From NCBI RefSeq assembly GCF_015910535.1, contig NZ_JACBJG010000001.1:424422-488421 (forward strand): 64,000 nucleotides of DNA. Reading direction: 5' to 3'. The notes beneath the pieces are model-generated. The model saw only the letters and a program-made list of their open reading frames with translations. It was not told the origin of the DNA and did no database searches. Each line of letters opens with the position of its first letter. Position 1 is the stretch's first letter. The position numbers and the translations under genes are program-made. This DNA is from Saccharomonospora sp. NB11. GTDB lineage: Bacteria; Actinomycetota; Actinomycetes; Mycobacteriales; Pseudonocardiaceae. Positions 19,462 to 28,170 of the stretch are shown here, one piece after another.

Positions 19462-20505
19462 TCATCCTCGCAGACGAACCCGCTCGTCGCCGTGGCCGCG
19501 ACGCCTCACCTCGACGCTCCCGGGCAGGTGTCGATGCCCGAAGCGCCTCCGGTACTCCGTGGGACTCACCCCGACGTGCTTGCGCAGCAACGACCGCAGG
19601 TTGGAGGCCGTGCCGAGTCCGCTGGCCGCGGCGACCTGATCGAGCGGCAACTCCCCACGCTCCAACAACTGGCACGCCAATCGCACCCGCTCGCCCGTCA
19701 GCCACGCCAGCGGCGTCGTCCCCACCTCCGCGGCGAACCGGCGATGCAGCGTGGCCGGACTCACCGCCGCCCGCCGCGCCAGGTCCCGAATGGTGAGCGG
19801 CTGGTCGAGGCGTTGTTGCGCCCATTCCAGCACCTCCGCCAGGCCCGCCTCGGAACGGCGCGGCACGGGTCGCTCCACGAACTGCCGCTGGCCGCCGTCG
19901 CGGTGGGCGGCGAACACGGCGCGCCTGCTCACCGCGTTCGCAATCTCCGCTCCGTGGTCCTTCCTGATGACGTGCAGGCCGAGGTCGAGTGCCGCCGCAC
20001 TGCCCGCCGCCGTCAGCACCGATTCCTCGTCGACGTAGAGGACGTCCGGATCGAGCTCGACCCGAGGGAACCGCACGCGGAAGGCGTCGGCCCACCGCCA
20101 GTGCGTCGTCGCGCGACGCCCGTCGAGCACGCCCGCCTCGGCCAGGGTGAACGCCCCGGTGCAGAAGCTCATCAGCCGAGCACCACGCGCGGCGGCCGCT
20201 CGCACCGCCTCCAGCACCGACTCCGACGGCCGGACCTCGGGATCGGGCCGGTTGGGCACCAGCACCGTGTCGGCCTGCTCGACGACCTCCAGGGAGGCGA
20301 CGTCGGTGAGCCGGAAGAAGCCCGCGTGCATCGACACGGTCGGGGTCGCCGCGCAGAGTCGGAACTCGTACCACGGCGAGCGCAGCGCGCCGTCCAGCTC
20401 GGGACGACGAAGTCCGAACAGTTCCGTGGCCACCCCGAGTTCGAACGGGTTGGACCCGTCGTCCACGATCGCGACCACCCGATGCGCCGACTGCGACGAC
20501 TGCAT
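19462..20505 (-). CDS. GlxA-type regulator: DJ-1/PfpI domain plus AraC helix-turn-helix
   Basis: 347 aa. The N-terminal 190 residues form a DJ-1/PfpI amidotransferase-like domain with the nucleophile elbow MSFCTGAFTLAEAGVL (Cys) and ATTHWRWADAF; the C-terminal part holds two AraC helix-turn-helix units (IRDLARRAAVSPATLHRRF and LDQVAAASGLGTASNLRSLL). Regulators of this build control, for example, amine or amidated-compound catabolism, with the DJ-1 domain sensing a ligand. It is divergent from a cupin gene 177 bases away, which is its most likely target. Confidence 0.93.
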   Translation of the reverse strand: MQSSQSAHRVVAIVDDGSNPFELGVATELFGLRRPELDGALRSPWYEFRLCAATPTVSMHAGFFRLTDVASLEVVEQADTVLVPNRPDPEVRPSESVLEAVRAAAARGARLMSFCTGAFTLAEAGVLDGRRATTHWRWADAFRVRFPRVELDPDVLYVDEESVLTAAGSAAALDLGLHVIRKDHGAEIANAVSRRAVFAAHRDGGQRQFVERPVPRRSEAGLAEVLEWAQQRLDQPLTIRDLARRAAVSPATLHRRFAAEVGTTPLAWLTGERVRLACQLLERGELPLDQVAAASGLGTASNLRSLLRKHVGVSPTEYRRRFGHRHLPGSVEVRRRGHGDERVRLRG

Positions 20506-20682
20506 CTGCGCTTTCTAACACTTCCGGGGGACCTTCGCAGGCCGTTCGGACGAGATCGGTCAGGCCCGGACGGCCGAGCGCCGGGCCGAAGGCCGATCGC
20601 GGGAGACGGCTGCGACGACTCTTGCGAAACGTGCGCGTCCTGCCACTTCCGACGTCCGCCGCCGCGCTGCAAGCTCACCACC

Positions 20683-21075
20683 ATGAACGCTGAACCCCTC
20701 GACCTCGGTGAGGCACTCTCGCGCTTCGACCAGCTCTGGAGCCCCCGGATCGTCGCCACGGTCAACGACCACGACGTGCGCGTGGCCAAGGTCGCGGGAG
20801 AGCACCTGTGGCACGCCCACGACGACGGCGACGAGTTCTTCTGCGTGCTCGACGGCGAGTTGCGGATCGCGCTCCGGCAGGGGGCCGACGAACGCACCGT
20901 GACGCTTCCGAAGGGCTCGGTGTTCGTGGTGCCGCGCGGAGTCGAACACAAGCCGTCGTCGCCTGATGGCGCCTCCATCCTGCTGTTCGAGCGCACCGGA
21001 ACGTCGAGCGTCGGGATCCGGCACGACGACGTGCCGGATCACGTGGACGCCACCACCGGACACACCCTCGCCTGA
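20683..21075 (+). CDS. Cupin-fold protein
   Basis: 130 aa single cupin. Motif 1 HLWHAHDDGDEFFCVLDGEL provides two His and a Glu for metal binding; motif 2 LPKGSVFVVPRGVEHKPSS gives the third His. It resembles small cupins of the ChrR/mannose-isomerase type of unknown substrate. The ATG at 20683 is chosen because upstream sequence in frame is non-coding and divergent from the GlxA-type regulator. No clear ribosome binding site. Confidence 0.85.
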   Translation: MNAEPLDLGEALSRFDQLWSPRIVATVNDHDVRVAKVAGEHLWHAHDDGDEFFCVLDGELRIALRQGADERTVTLPKGSVFVVPRGVEHKPSSPDGASILLFERTGTSSVGIRHDDVPDHVDATTGHTLA

Positions 21076-21090
21076 GTCACCGATTCCCGG

Positions 21091-21128
21091 TTGCCCCCGC
21101 TCCGACCACCGGCTTACACTTACAAGTG
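21091..21128 (+). promoter_or_regulatory. Promoter and operator of the toxin-antitoxin pair
   Basis: TTGCCC (21091-21096) and TACACT (21115-21120), 18 bases apart, resemble a housekeeping promoter. A perfect inverted repeat CACTT-AC-AAGTG (21117-21128) overlaps the -10 box, where the antitoxin could bind to repress its own operon. Confidence 0.5.
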
Positions 21129-21154
21129 GAATACCGAGGGGTGGGAGCATCACC

Positions 21155-21586
21155 ATGGCGACCAAGTCGAACGAGCGCGACGTGGTGCTGACCGACTCGC
21201 GACAGCGCGACCAGGCACGGCAAGTGGTCGACTCCTTCACCAGCGACCCCACGCAGTTCACCGCGGCCACGCCGGACGGCGAGTCCATCGCCGTGCCACC
21301 CGAGTTATCCGGCATCATCCGCCACCTCCTTCGTGTCGTGGCGGACGGCGGCGCGATCACCGTCAGCGCGATGCCGGAGGAACTGACCACGACGGTGGCC
21401 GCGAGGGAACTCGGCATCTCCCGGCCGACGCTCATGAAGAAGATCAAGGCCGGCGAGATTCCGGCGCACAAGGTGGGGACACACACCCGACTCCGCACCG
21501 CAGACGTCCTCGCGATGCGCGACGCCAGGCTGGCACGTCGCCGCGCCGCGTTCGAGGAGTTGCGTGCCCTCGACGACGAGGACTGA
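21155..21586 (+). CDS. Helix-turn-helix antitoxin (excisionase-like) of a PIN toxin
   Basis: 143 aa. A MerR/excisionase-like DNA-binding helix-turn-helix fills the C-terminal half: TTTVAARELGISRPTLMKKI, then a wing GEIPAHKVGTHTRLRTADV. The N-terminal part (about 80 residues, with SITVPP-like strand VPPELSGIIRHLLRVV) is a conserved antitoxin region of this family. It directly precedes a PIN-domain gene, the usual order antitoxin then toxin. ATG at 21155 behind GAGGGGTGGGAG. Confidence 0.85.
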   Translation: MATKSNERDVVLTDSRQRDQARQVVDSFTSDPTQFTAATPDGESIAVPPELSGIIRHLLRVVADGGAITVSAMPEELTTTVAARELGISRPTLMKKIKAGEIPAHKVGTHTRLRTADVLAMRDARLARRRAAFEELRALDDED

Positions 21587-21638
21587 TTTTTCTCGAACCG
21601 CGGGATCGCCGCCTGCGCTTTTCGCTAACGTCTGGCGC

Positions 21639-22220
21639 ATGTCGATCCCGCGGGTCCTCGTCGACGCCAATGTCCTCTACTCTAGAACATTGCGCGACTG
21701 GCTCGCACTGATATCGCTGAGCCTGGACGACGAACCGTACCGGGTCTACTGGACCGAGGACATCCTTGCCGAGACCCTCTACCGCCTACGGCGGAAGCAC
21801 CCGGGGTGGGACGGCAGGAAGATCGCCGACGTCCGGGACAAGATCGAGCGCGCGTTCGAGGGCGGTCGCGTCGAGGACTTCGTCGTCGACACGACGTTTC
21901 CCGGCAGAGACGCCGACGACGCGCACGTCCACGCAGCCGCTCTCGCCTGCGACGCCGACATCCTCCTCACGGCGGACAACGGCTTCGTCAGCGGTGACGT
22001 CGACCCAGACTCGCTACCGTACGAGGTCTTCACCCCGGACGAATTCTTCGTTCACGTCGATGACACCGCACCCGTGCACGTCGAGACGGCGACGGCGAAC
22101 CAGACGCGCTACTGGCGACGACGGAGCGGACGGGCTCCGTTGGGCGAGCAGTTGGCACGAGCGGGCTGCCCTCGGTTCGCCGAACGGGTGAGGGCGTACC
22201 AGAGCTTCCTGTCCTTCTGA
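21639..22220 (+). CDS. PIN-domain ribonuclease toxin (VapC-like)
   Basis: 193 aa PIN domain with all four acidic positions: RVLVDANVLYSRT (first Asp), WTEDILAETLYRL (Glu), RDADDAHVHAAALA (Asp) and ADILLTADNGFVSG (Asp). Such Mg-dependent RNases cleave tRNA or rRNA and are held by their antitoxin. A C-terminal extension of about 55 residues (RYWRRRSGRAPLGEQLARAG) is longer than in classical VapC. The ATG at 21639 is 52 bases after the antitoxin stop; an upstream GTG at 21564 would overlap it and adds a non-conserved N-terminus. Confidence 0.88.
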   Translation: MSIPRVLVDANVLYSRTLRDWLALISLSLDDEPYRVYWTEDILAETLYRLRRKHPGWDGRKIADVRDKIERAFEGGRVEDFVVDTTFPGRDADDAHVHAAALACDADILLTADNGFVSGDVDPDSLPYEVFTPDEFFVHVDDTAPVHVETATANQTRYWRRRSGRAPLGEQLARAGCPRFAERVRAYQSFLSF

Positions 22221-22241
22221 CCGCGCACCGTCGCCGGTCAG
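22217..22241. terminator. Weak convergent hairpin between toxin and DinB genes
   Basis: CTGACC (22217-22222) / GGTCAG (22236-22241) with a GC-rich 13-base loop spans both stop codons. Low stability; tentative. Confidence 0.3.
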
Positions 22242-22744
22242 CGGTGCAGCAACAACCCCCGGACGAATGCCGCTTGGCCCGCGTGCTGCAGGTCGTCGGC
22301 GATCACGCTGACCAGCCGCACGCCCAACGTGACGGGCGGGCTCCACGACTCGTCGATCACCACGTCCAGGTCCTCGGCGCTGATGTCGTCGAGGTAGGCC
22401 AGAGTCCGCTCGTGCACGGCGTCGTAGTAGCCGGTCAGCAACCGCACCGACCGCACCTGCACGAGGTCGACCTCCTCGTTCGTGTGCCCGAAGCCCGTGT
22501 CGTCCTGCGGGAGATCCAGCCCGAACCGCCTGTACCAGCCGTCGGCCGTCCAGGTCTGCTCCCGCTCGGCCACCTCGGACACGTGATCGTCCTGGACACG
22601 GGCGAGATGCCACAACAACCACGCGATCGAGTTGGACTGCCCGATTCGCTCGTTGATTTGGGACACCTTCAGTCCGCGAACGGCGTCGTGCACGGACTGT
22701 CTGACACGGTCGAACCCGTCGGTGAGAACCTCGACGCTGTCCAT
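22238..22744 (-). CDS. DinB/DUF664-family protein, putative mycothiol-dependent enzyme
   Basis: 168 aa four-helix bundle of the DinB superfamily. SIAWLLWHLARVQDDHV and VIADDLQHAGQAAFVRG carry the metal-binding His positions, and the RRFGLDLP, TGFGHTNEEVDLV segments are typical of the actinobacterial DUF664/mycothiol-transferase branch. Likely a thiol-dependent detoxification enzyme; substrate unknown. ATG at 22744; GGAGGT lies 24 bases upstream, closer to a CTG in frame (22762), so the exact start is uncertain. Confidence 0.8.
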   Translation of the reverse strand: MDSVEVLTDGFDRVRQSVHDAVRGLKVSQINERIGQSNSIAWLLWHLARVQDDHVSEVAEREQTWTADGWYRRFGLDLPQDDTGFGHTNEEVDLVQVRSVRLLTGYYDAVHERTLAYLDDISAEDLDVVIDESWSPPVTLGVRLVSVIADDLQHAGQAAFVRGLLLHR

Positions 22745-22805
22745 TCGAACATTGTCGGACAGATACGCACCTCCCGCCGGAGACGACGTCCGTACGTGGG
22801 GCCTC

Positions 22806-23966
22806 TCAGGTGGCGCGGCGGCAGAGAGCGTCCACGGTCGCGGGCGAGAGCATCTCGTCGGCCACCAGTCCCGAGAGCCCGACGAAGGCACCTCGGTCGC
22901 CGAGTTGCGAGGCCGCGATGTCGAGCTTGCGCAACGCGTTGGCGTGGGCGTTCGCCTCCACCGTCGACCGCAACGCGGCCACGAACGGCGGCAACACGCC
23001 CACCTCGCCACCCAACCGCACGTGGCGGGGGTTCACGATCGTCACCACGGTCGCGAGCACCGTGCCCACCAGGCGTCCCGCCGCCGACACCGCCTCCACG
23101 GCCTCGGGGCGGCCCTCGGCGACCCGCCGCACCACGTCGCTCACCGACCGCACACCGTGCTCGCGCAGCGCCCGCACCAGAGCCTGCCCGCTCGCCTCGG
23201 CGGCCACGCAGCCACGCCGACCGCACGTGCAGCGACGCTCGCTGCCTTCCACCCTCATGTGCCCGATCTCGCCCGCCGAACCGGTCTCGCCCCGAAGCGC
23301 GCGGCCCGCGATCACCACGCCCGCCCCGATCCCGGTACCGACCTTGACTCCCACGAGCGTCGCCTCGGGGCGCCCCATCGCGTAGTAGTCGGCCAGCGCG
23401 AGCGCGTTCGCGTCGTTCTCCAACATCACGGGCACCCCGAACGCGTCGGCGAACGGCTGCCGCAGCCGCACCGAGCCCCACTCCCGCATCGTCGGCGGAG
23501 CGGTCGTCACTCCCGTGTCGTGATCCACCTGCCCCGGCACGGACAGCCCCACGGCACACAGGTCCTCGGCGCGTTCCGAGGTTGCCAGCAACGCCCGCGC
23601 CTCGGCCACCAGCATCGGCAACGTCTCGTTCGGACTGTGTCGCGTGGACAGTCGAAGGTCGTGGCGCGCCAGGATGCTTCCCGCGAGATCCGCCACCGCG
23701 AGCGTGGCGTGACTCTGCCCGATGTCGGCCACCAGCGCTGTGCGGCCGACGTCGTTGACCGCGAGCAGCTCCGCCCTGCGCCCGCCACTGGAGCGCCGGA
23801 ACCCGACCTGCCGCACGAGATCCACCCGACGCAACGCGTCGAGCCGCTCGACCATCGTCACCCGCGACACTCCGACCCGTTCCTGCAGCTCCTGCCGGGT
23901 GAGGGGACCGTGGGCACGGAGGACGGCGAGCACGTGTCCCGGCGAGGTGGGGTTGATGTCGAGCAT
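22806..23966 (-). CDS. ROK-family transcriptional repressor
   Basis: 386 aa. N-terminal winged helix (LTRQELQERVGVSRVTMVER, residues about 22-41) followed by a ROK kinase-like sugar-sensing domain: phosphate loop VADIGQSHATLAVADL, LENDANALALADYYAMG, VGVKVGTGIGAGVVI, GETGSAGEIGHMRV and the zinc motif CTCGRRGCVAAEA. I choose ATG 23966; the longer GTG (23990) would put the strong promoter of the divergent transporter operon inside the coding region. It most probably represses that operon and is released by a sugar ligand. Confidence 0.92.
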   Translation of the reverse strand: MLDINPTSPGHVLAVLRAHGPLTRQELQERVGVSRVTMVERLDALRRVDLVRQVGFRRSSGGRRAELLAVNDVGRTALVADIGQSHATLAVADLAGSILARHDLRLSTRHSPNETLPMLVAEARALLATSERAEDLCAVGLSVPGQVDHDTGVTTAPPTMREWGSVRLRQPFADAFGVPVMLENDANALALADYYAMGRPEATLVGVKVGTGIGAGVVIAGRALRGETGSAGEIGHMRVEGSERRCTCGRRGCVAAEASGQALVRALREHGVRSVSDVVRRVAEGRPEAVEAVSAAGRLVGTVLATVVTIVNPRHVRLGGEVGVLPPFVAALRSTVEANAHANALRKLDIAASQLGDRGAFVGLSGLVADEMLSPATVDALCRRAT

Positions 23967-23968
23967 GG

Positions 23969-23997
23969 TTGACAGAATGGCCCAGTCCACTTATGTT
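23969..23997 (+). promoter_or_regulatory. Housekeeping promoter of the sugar ABC operon
   Basis: TTGACA (23969-23974), 17 bases, TATGTT (23992-23997): consensus -35 and a good -10, transcription start near 24004 and a leader of about 37 bases. It abuts the ROK start codon, so binding of the ROK repressor around 23990-24020 would block both directions. Confidence 0.75.
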
Positions 23998-24040
23998 CAC
24001 CAGCCTGACAAAAGTCGTCTGCGCCAGTCCTGGAGTCTCG

Positions 24041-25351
24041 ATGCGGAGAGTCGGTCTCAGTCGGCGTTCGCTCCTGCGCGCCGCCGGGCTCGGCGCGGTG
24101 GCGTTGGCCGCAGGGTGCACCGGCTTCGCCACCACGGGAAACGGCGGCATGGTGCTGCTGTCGACGCAGTTCCATCCCGTCGACGAAGCCGAACGATTCC
24201 GGCGGCTTTTGGCCGACACCGCGCCCGGCGAGGTCAGCTACGTGACCATCGAGGAAGGGCCGTTCGCCAGCCAGATCCGCAGTCAGGTCGACGCGGGCGC
24301 CACGCAACTCGGCCTCGTCGCGGGCCTGCACGGCGACCTGGCCCCGCTCGCGGGCGACTACCTCACCGACGTCACCGACCTGCTACGCCGCCTCGGTGAT
24401 CGCGGTTGGCCGCCCGAGTACCTGGAGCTGGCCCGCACGGGCACCGACCGCCACTGGTACGTGCCGTGGGCGACCGCCAGTTACGTGCTCGCCGCCCACG
24501 CCGACGCACTCGAACACCTGCCGTCCGGGGTCGACGCCGACGCGCTGACCTACGACGACTTCCTGGACTGGGCCGTCGCCGCCCGGCGGGCCAACGGCAA
24601 CCGACCGATGCTCGGACTCCCGGCCGGGCCGGACGGGCTGCTGCACCGGTTCACCCAGGGCTACCTGCTGCCGTCCTTCACAGGCGGCCAGATCACCACC
24701 TTCCGCTCCGACGAGGCCGTGACCGCGTGGGAGTACCTGCGCGAGTTGTGGGCGAACTGCACCCCCTCCAGCACCACCTACGGCTTCATGCAGGAGCCGC
24801 TGGAGAACGGCGAGGTGCGCATGGCGTGGGACCACGTCGTGCGGTTGGTCCAGGCCCCGGAACGCGATCCGGAGAACTGGCGCATGCTGCCCAGCCCGCG
24901 CGGCCCCCACGGTCTCGGCTACATGGCCGTCGTCGCGGGCCTCGCGATCCCGAAGGGCAGCACCGACCCCGACCTGGCCGAACGCACCATCGACGCGCTG
25001 TGCCGGCCGGAGACGCAGATCGGCCTGCTCCGCTCCAACGGCTTCTTCCCCGCCGTGGCCGCACAGATCCCGGACGATCTCGCGCCCGCCATCGCGCTGG
25101 AGGCCGACGCGGTGCGCAGGCAGCAAGAGGCCGAGGACAGCGTGCTCTCGCTGCCCCCGGTGGGGCTGGGCGACCGTGAGGGCGAGGTGACGAAGGTCTT
25201 CCAGGACACCTTCCGCTCCATCGTCCTCGACGGCGCTCCGATCAGGTCCACACTGGATCACCAGGCCGAAGTGCTGCAGCGACTCCTCGACGAGTTGCGC
25301 ATCCCGTGCTGGGCGCCCGACCCGGCCGCCGAGTTGTGTGGGGTGGCGTGA
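24041..25351 (+). CDS. ABC sugar transporter, Tat-type solute-binding lipoprotein
   Basis: 436 aa extracytoplasmic binding protein of the MalE/CUT1 type. The N-terminus has a twin-arginine motif SRRSLLRAAG, a hydrophobic stretch and the lipobox LAAGC (Cys at about residue 26), predicting a Tat-exported lipoprotein. Mature part shows GLVAGLHGDLAPLAGDYLTD, WYVPWATASYVLAAH, and the repeated lobe pattern WEYLRELW, YMAVVAGLAIPKG of sugar-binding proteins. The ATG is 44 bases behind the promoter. The gene ends in TGATG with the first permease. The ligand is suggested by the GH63 enzyme at the operon end. Confidence 0.92.
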   Translation: MRRVGLSRRSLLRAAGLGAVALAAGCTGFATTGNGGMVLLSTQFHPVDEAERFRRLLADTAPGEVSYVTIEEGPFASQIRSQVDAGATQLGLVAGLHGDLAPLAGDYLTDVTDLLRRLGDRGWPPEYLELARTGTDRHWYVPWATASYVLAAHADALEHLPSGVDADALTYDDFLDWAVAARRANGNRPMLGLPAGPDGLLHRFTQGYLLPSFTGGQITTFRSDEAVTAWEYLRELWANCTPSSTTYGFMQEPLENGEVRMAWDHVVRLVQAPERDPENWRMLPSPRGPHGLGYMAVVAGLAIPKGSTDPDLAERTIDALCRPETQIGLLRSNGFFPAVAAQIPDDLAPAIALEADAVRRQQEAEDSVLSLPPVGLGDREGEVTKVFQDTFRSIVLDGAPIRSTLDHQAEVLQRLLDELRIPCWAPDPAAELCGVA

Positions 25352-26196
25352 TGGCCCGGTTCGTGCGCTCGCCGTGGATCCTGTTGCTGCCCTCGGTCGT
25401 GCTGATGCTCGCCTTATTCGGCTGGCCGCTGCTCCAGGCGATCATCGTGGCGTTCACCGACGACGACGGCGTGACGCTGTCGCACTGGCAACGGCTGATC
25501 GACGACCCCTACTTCCTGCGGGCTCTGCGCAACACGCTGCTGCTCATCGTGATCGTCGTGCCGATCCAGCTCGTGCTGTCCGTCGGCATGGCGTTGCTGA
25601 TGCAGGCTCGTCCCCGCTTCGCCGGGGTGCACTTCTACCTGTGGTGCGTGCCCCTCGCGATCTCCGAGCTGGCGGCGGGCCTGGTGTGGCTGTCGGTGTT
25701 CGACAACCGCGGATACCTGAATTCGCTGCTCGTGTCCCTCGGCCTGTCCGAGCACGGCGTGCAGTGGCTGGGCTACGACAGTCCCACGACGATGCTGCTC
25801 GCCGTGGTGGTGGCCGAGGTGTGGCGGGCCACGGCGCTCATGTTCGTCATCGTCGTCGCGGGCGTGCAGATGATCCCGCGCGACTACGACGAGGCCGCGC
25901 AGGTGTTCGGCGCGTCGCTGTGGCAGCGACTGCGGCACGTGACGTTGCCGCTGCTCGCGCCGAGCCTGCAGGTGGCGCTGATACTGCGCACGATTCTGGC
26001 GTTGCAGGCGTTCGCGGTGGCTCAGGCACTCACCGGCCGCGACTTCCCGCTGCTCGTCGGCGAGACCTACGAGTGGTACGTCAACCTGCAGAACCCGGCC
26101 GTCGCCAGTGCGGTCGCACTCGTGGTGCTCGTGGTCTCGTTGGGCACGGCGGTGCTGTACCTGCGCACGGTCCGCACCTCGGAGGACGCGCGATGA
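25351..26196 (+). CDS. ABC sugar transporter permease 1 (MalF-like)
   Basis: 281 aa inner-membrane permease with six predicted helices, first at WILLLPSVVLMLALFGWPLL. The EAA loop YDEAAQVFGASLWQRLRHVTLP near residue 190 contacts the ATPase. Start ATG overlaps the binding-protein stop by one base, and its own stop overlaps the next permease start (ATGA), so the transporter genes are translationally coupled. CUT1 family (di/oligosaccharide or glycoside uptake). Confidence 0.94.
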   Translation: MARFVRSPWILLLPSVVLMLALFGWPLLQAIIVAFTDDDGVTLSHWQRLIDDPYFLRALRNTLLLIVIVVPIQLVLSVGMALLMQARPRFAGVHFYLWCVPLAISELAAGLVWLSVFDNRGYLNSLLVSLGLSEHGVQWLGYDSPTTMLLAVVVAEVWRATALMFVIVVAGVQMIPRDYDEAAQVFGASLWQRLRHVTLPLLAPSLQVALILRTILALQAFAVAQALTGRDFPLLVGETYEWYVNLQNPAVASAVALVVLVVSLGTAVLYLRTVRTSEDAR

Positions 26197-27065
26197 GCAC
26201 CCAGGTCACGGGCCGACCACAGCGCACGCTGCCCGAGGTCGACCTCGCTCCCCTGCGCCGACGCCGTCGGCGGGCACTCGCCGTCCAGGTGGCCTGCACC
26301 GCCGTGACGTTGTTCATGGCCGTGCCCATCCTGCTGATCGCGCTGGCCGCCGTGTCGTCACGCCAGTCGCTCGCAGAATTCCCGAAGTCGCTGATACCCA
26401 GCGAGTTCTCACTGGAGACGCTCCAGGCGTTCGTGTCGGCCACCGGCACTCTCCCGGCGTTCGGCAACTCGCTGCTCGTCGGGCTCTACACCGTGTTCTG
26501 GTCGCTGGTGGTCGGCGCGCCCGCCGGATACGCGCTGGCGCGGCACGTCTTCCGGGGCAAGGACGCCTACCGCGTGTTCATGCTCCTGGTGCGTGCCCTG
26601 CCGATCGTGGTGCTGTCGGTGCCGCTGGCCACCATGTTCCTGCGGCTGGACGTCTACGACACCGTCTTCGCCACCACTCTGGTGCACACCACGCTCGCGC
26701 TGCCCACCACCGTGCTGATCACGGCCAGCATCTTCGTCTCGGTGCCCACGGACGTCGAGGAGGCCGCACAGGTCTTCGGGTGCACTCGGTGGCAGGCCGC
26801 CCGCCGGGTGGTGGTGCCGCTCGCGTTGCCCGGCCTCGCCGCGTCGTCCATCTTCACGTTCGTCCTGTCGTGGAACGAGATCCTGGGCGCCACGGTGGTC
26901 ACGCTCGGCCACCGCACCCTGCCCGCACAGGTACTGACGTCCCTGGCCGAGGCGTCGGTCGCCTACCGCTTCGCCGGCGGGTTCGCGCTGATCGTGCCCG
27001 CGTTGTTGTTCATCTTTCTGATGCGCCGCTACCTGCTGAACATGTGGGGCACCACGCTCCGATGA
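26193..27065 (+). CDS. ABC sugar transporter permease 2 (MalG-like)
   Basis: 290 aa, six predicted helices (first ACTAVTLFMAVPILLIALAA after an Arg-rich cytoplasmic start RRRRRRAL). EAA loop: VEEAAQVFGCTRWQAARRV, with the G at the conserved spacing. Typical MalG-type region FTFVLSWNEILGATVVTL before the last helices. The true start is the ATG within ATGA at 26193; the long frame upstream is a shadow of permease 1. Confidence 0.94.
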   Translation: MSTQVTGRPQRTLPEVDLAPLRRRRRRALAVQVACTAVTLFMAVPILLIALAAVSSRQSLAEFPKSLIPSEFSLETLQAFVSATGTLPAFGNSLLVGLYTVFWSLVVGAPAGYALARHVFRGKDAYRVFMLLVRALPIVVLSVPLATMFLRLDVYDTVFATTLVHTTLALPTTVLITASIFVSVPTDVEEAAQVFGCTRWQAARRVVVPLALPGLAASSIFTFVLSWNEILGATVVTLGHRTLPAQVLTSLAEASVAYRFAGGFALIVPALLFIFLMRRYLLNMWGTTLR

Positions 27066-27075
27066 GGGGGTATCC

Positions 27076-28170
27076 ATGGCCGAGGTCGTCCTGAAGGACC
27101 TCGTCAAGACCTACGCCGGCAACGACTCCCGGGCCACCGACGAGGTGTCGCTGACCGTGGCCGACGGCGAGTTCATGGTGCTGCTCGGGCCGTCCGGCTG
27201 CGGCAAGACGACGCTGCTGCGCATGGTCGCGGGCCTGGAGCTGCCGGACTCGGGGCAGATCGTCATCGGCGACCGCGACGTCACCTACCTGGAGCCGCGA
27301 CGACGCAACCTGTCGATGGTCTTCCAGTCCTACGCCGTGTTCCCCAACAAGTCGGTGGCCGACAACATCGGGTTCGGGCTGCAGGTGCGCAAACTGCCCG
27401 CCGACGAGATCCGCCGCAAGGTGGAGTGGGCCGCCGACCTGTTGCAGCTCACGCCCTACCTCGACCGGTACCCGGCGAAGCTGTCGGGCGGGCAACGTCA
27501 GCGGGTGGCGGTGGCCAGAGCCATCGTCATGGACGCCGACGTGTTGCTGATGGACGAGCCGCTGTCGAACCTCGACGCCCTGCTGCGCCTGTCGTTCCGG
27601 GCCGAGCTGAAGAAACTGGTCGGCGAACTCGGCACCACCACGCTGTACGTGACGCACGACCAGGTGGAGGCACTGTCGCTGGGCGACCGCGTCGCGGTGA
27701 TGCGTGACGGCGCCATCGTGCAGTGCGACGCACCGACGTCGGTCTACGACGACCCGGCCGACACATTCGTCGGGGGTTTCCTGGGCAGCCCGCCCATGAA
27801 CTTCCTGACCGGCACCGTGCAGCGCGCCGAGTCGGGTCGGCTCACCGTGGACTTCGGGGGGCAGTCGGTGCCGTTACCGCAGGCGCTGTCGTCGTACGAA
27901 GGCAAGTCGCTGACGTTGGGGGTCCGTCCCGAGGCCGTCGCGGTCGAGGGCACTGCCGACGGTGAGGCCACGCTGCGGGGTTCGCTGCAGGTGCTGGAGC
28001 CGCTCGGCTCGGCGGTGCTGCTCACCACCGAGGTGTGCGGGCAGCCGGTGAAGGTGCAGGCACCGGCGACGTTCCGGGCCGAGACGGCCACGGAGCTGCG
28101 GTTGCGGCTGCCCTCGGCTCAGTGCCGGTGGTACGACCCCGACACGGGACTGCTGTTGGAGGCACGGTGA
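27076..28170 (+). CDS. ABC sugar transporter ATP-binding protein (MsmK/UgpC type)
   Basis: 364 aa. Walker A LLGPSGCGKTTLLRMVAG, Q-loop VFQSYAVFPNKSVADNI, ABC signature LSGGQRQRVAVARAIVM, Walker B VLLMDEPLSNLDALLR, switch His in YVTHDQVEALSLGD. The C-terminal 120 residues form the TOBE/regulatory domain of the MalK group (FLGSPPMNFLTGTV, LGVRPEAVAVEG). ATG at 27076 preceded by GAGGGGGT. Having a dedicated ATPase in the operon means the transporter does not depend on a shared MsiK protein. Confidence 0.95.
   Translation: MAEVVLKDLVKTYAGNDSRATDEVSLTVADGEFMVLLGPSGCGKTTLLRMVAGLELPDSGQIVIGDRDVTYLEPRRRNLSMVFQSYAVFPNKSVADNIGFGLQVRKLPADEIRRKVEWAADLLQLTPYLDRYPAKLSGGQRQRVAVARAIVMDADVLLMDEPLSNLDALLRLSFRAELKKLVGELGTTTLYVTHDQVEALSLGDRVAVMRDGAIVQCDAPTSVYDDPADTFVGGFLGSPPMNFLTGTVQRAESGRLTVDFGGQSVPLPQALSSYEGKSLTLGVRPEAVAVEGTADGEATLRGSLQVLEPLGSAVLLTTEVCGQPVKVQAPATFRAETATELRLRLPSAQCRWYDPDTGLLLEAR

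Noticed and set aside
18690..22241. Genomic island with the toxin-antitoxin pair
   Set aside because: No integrase, tRNA junction, direct repeats or marked change in composition around the genes; the AT-rich part is short and intergenic.
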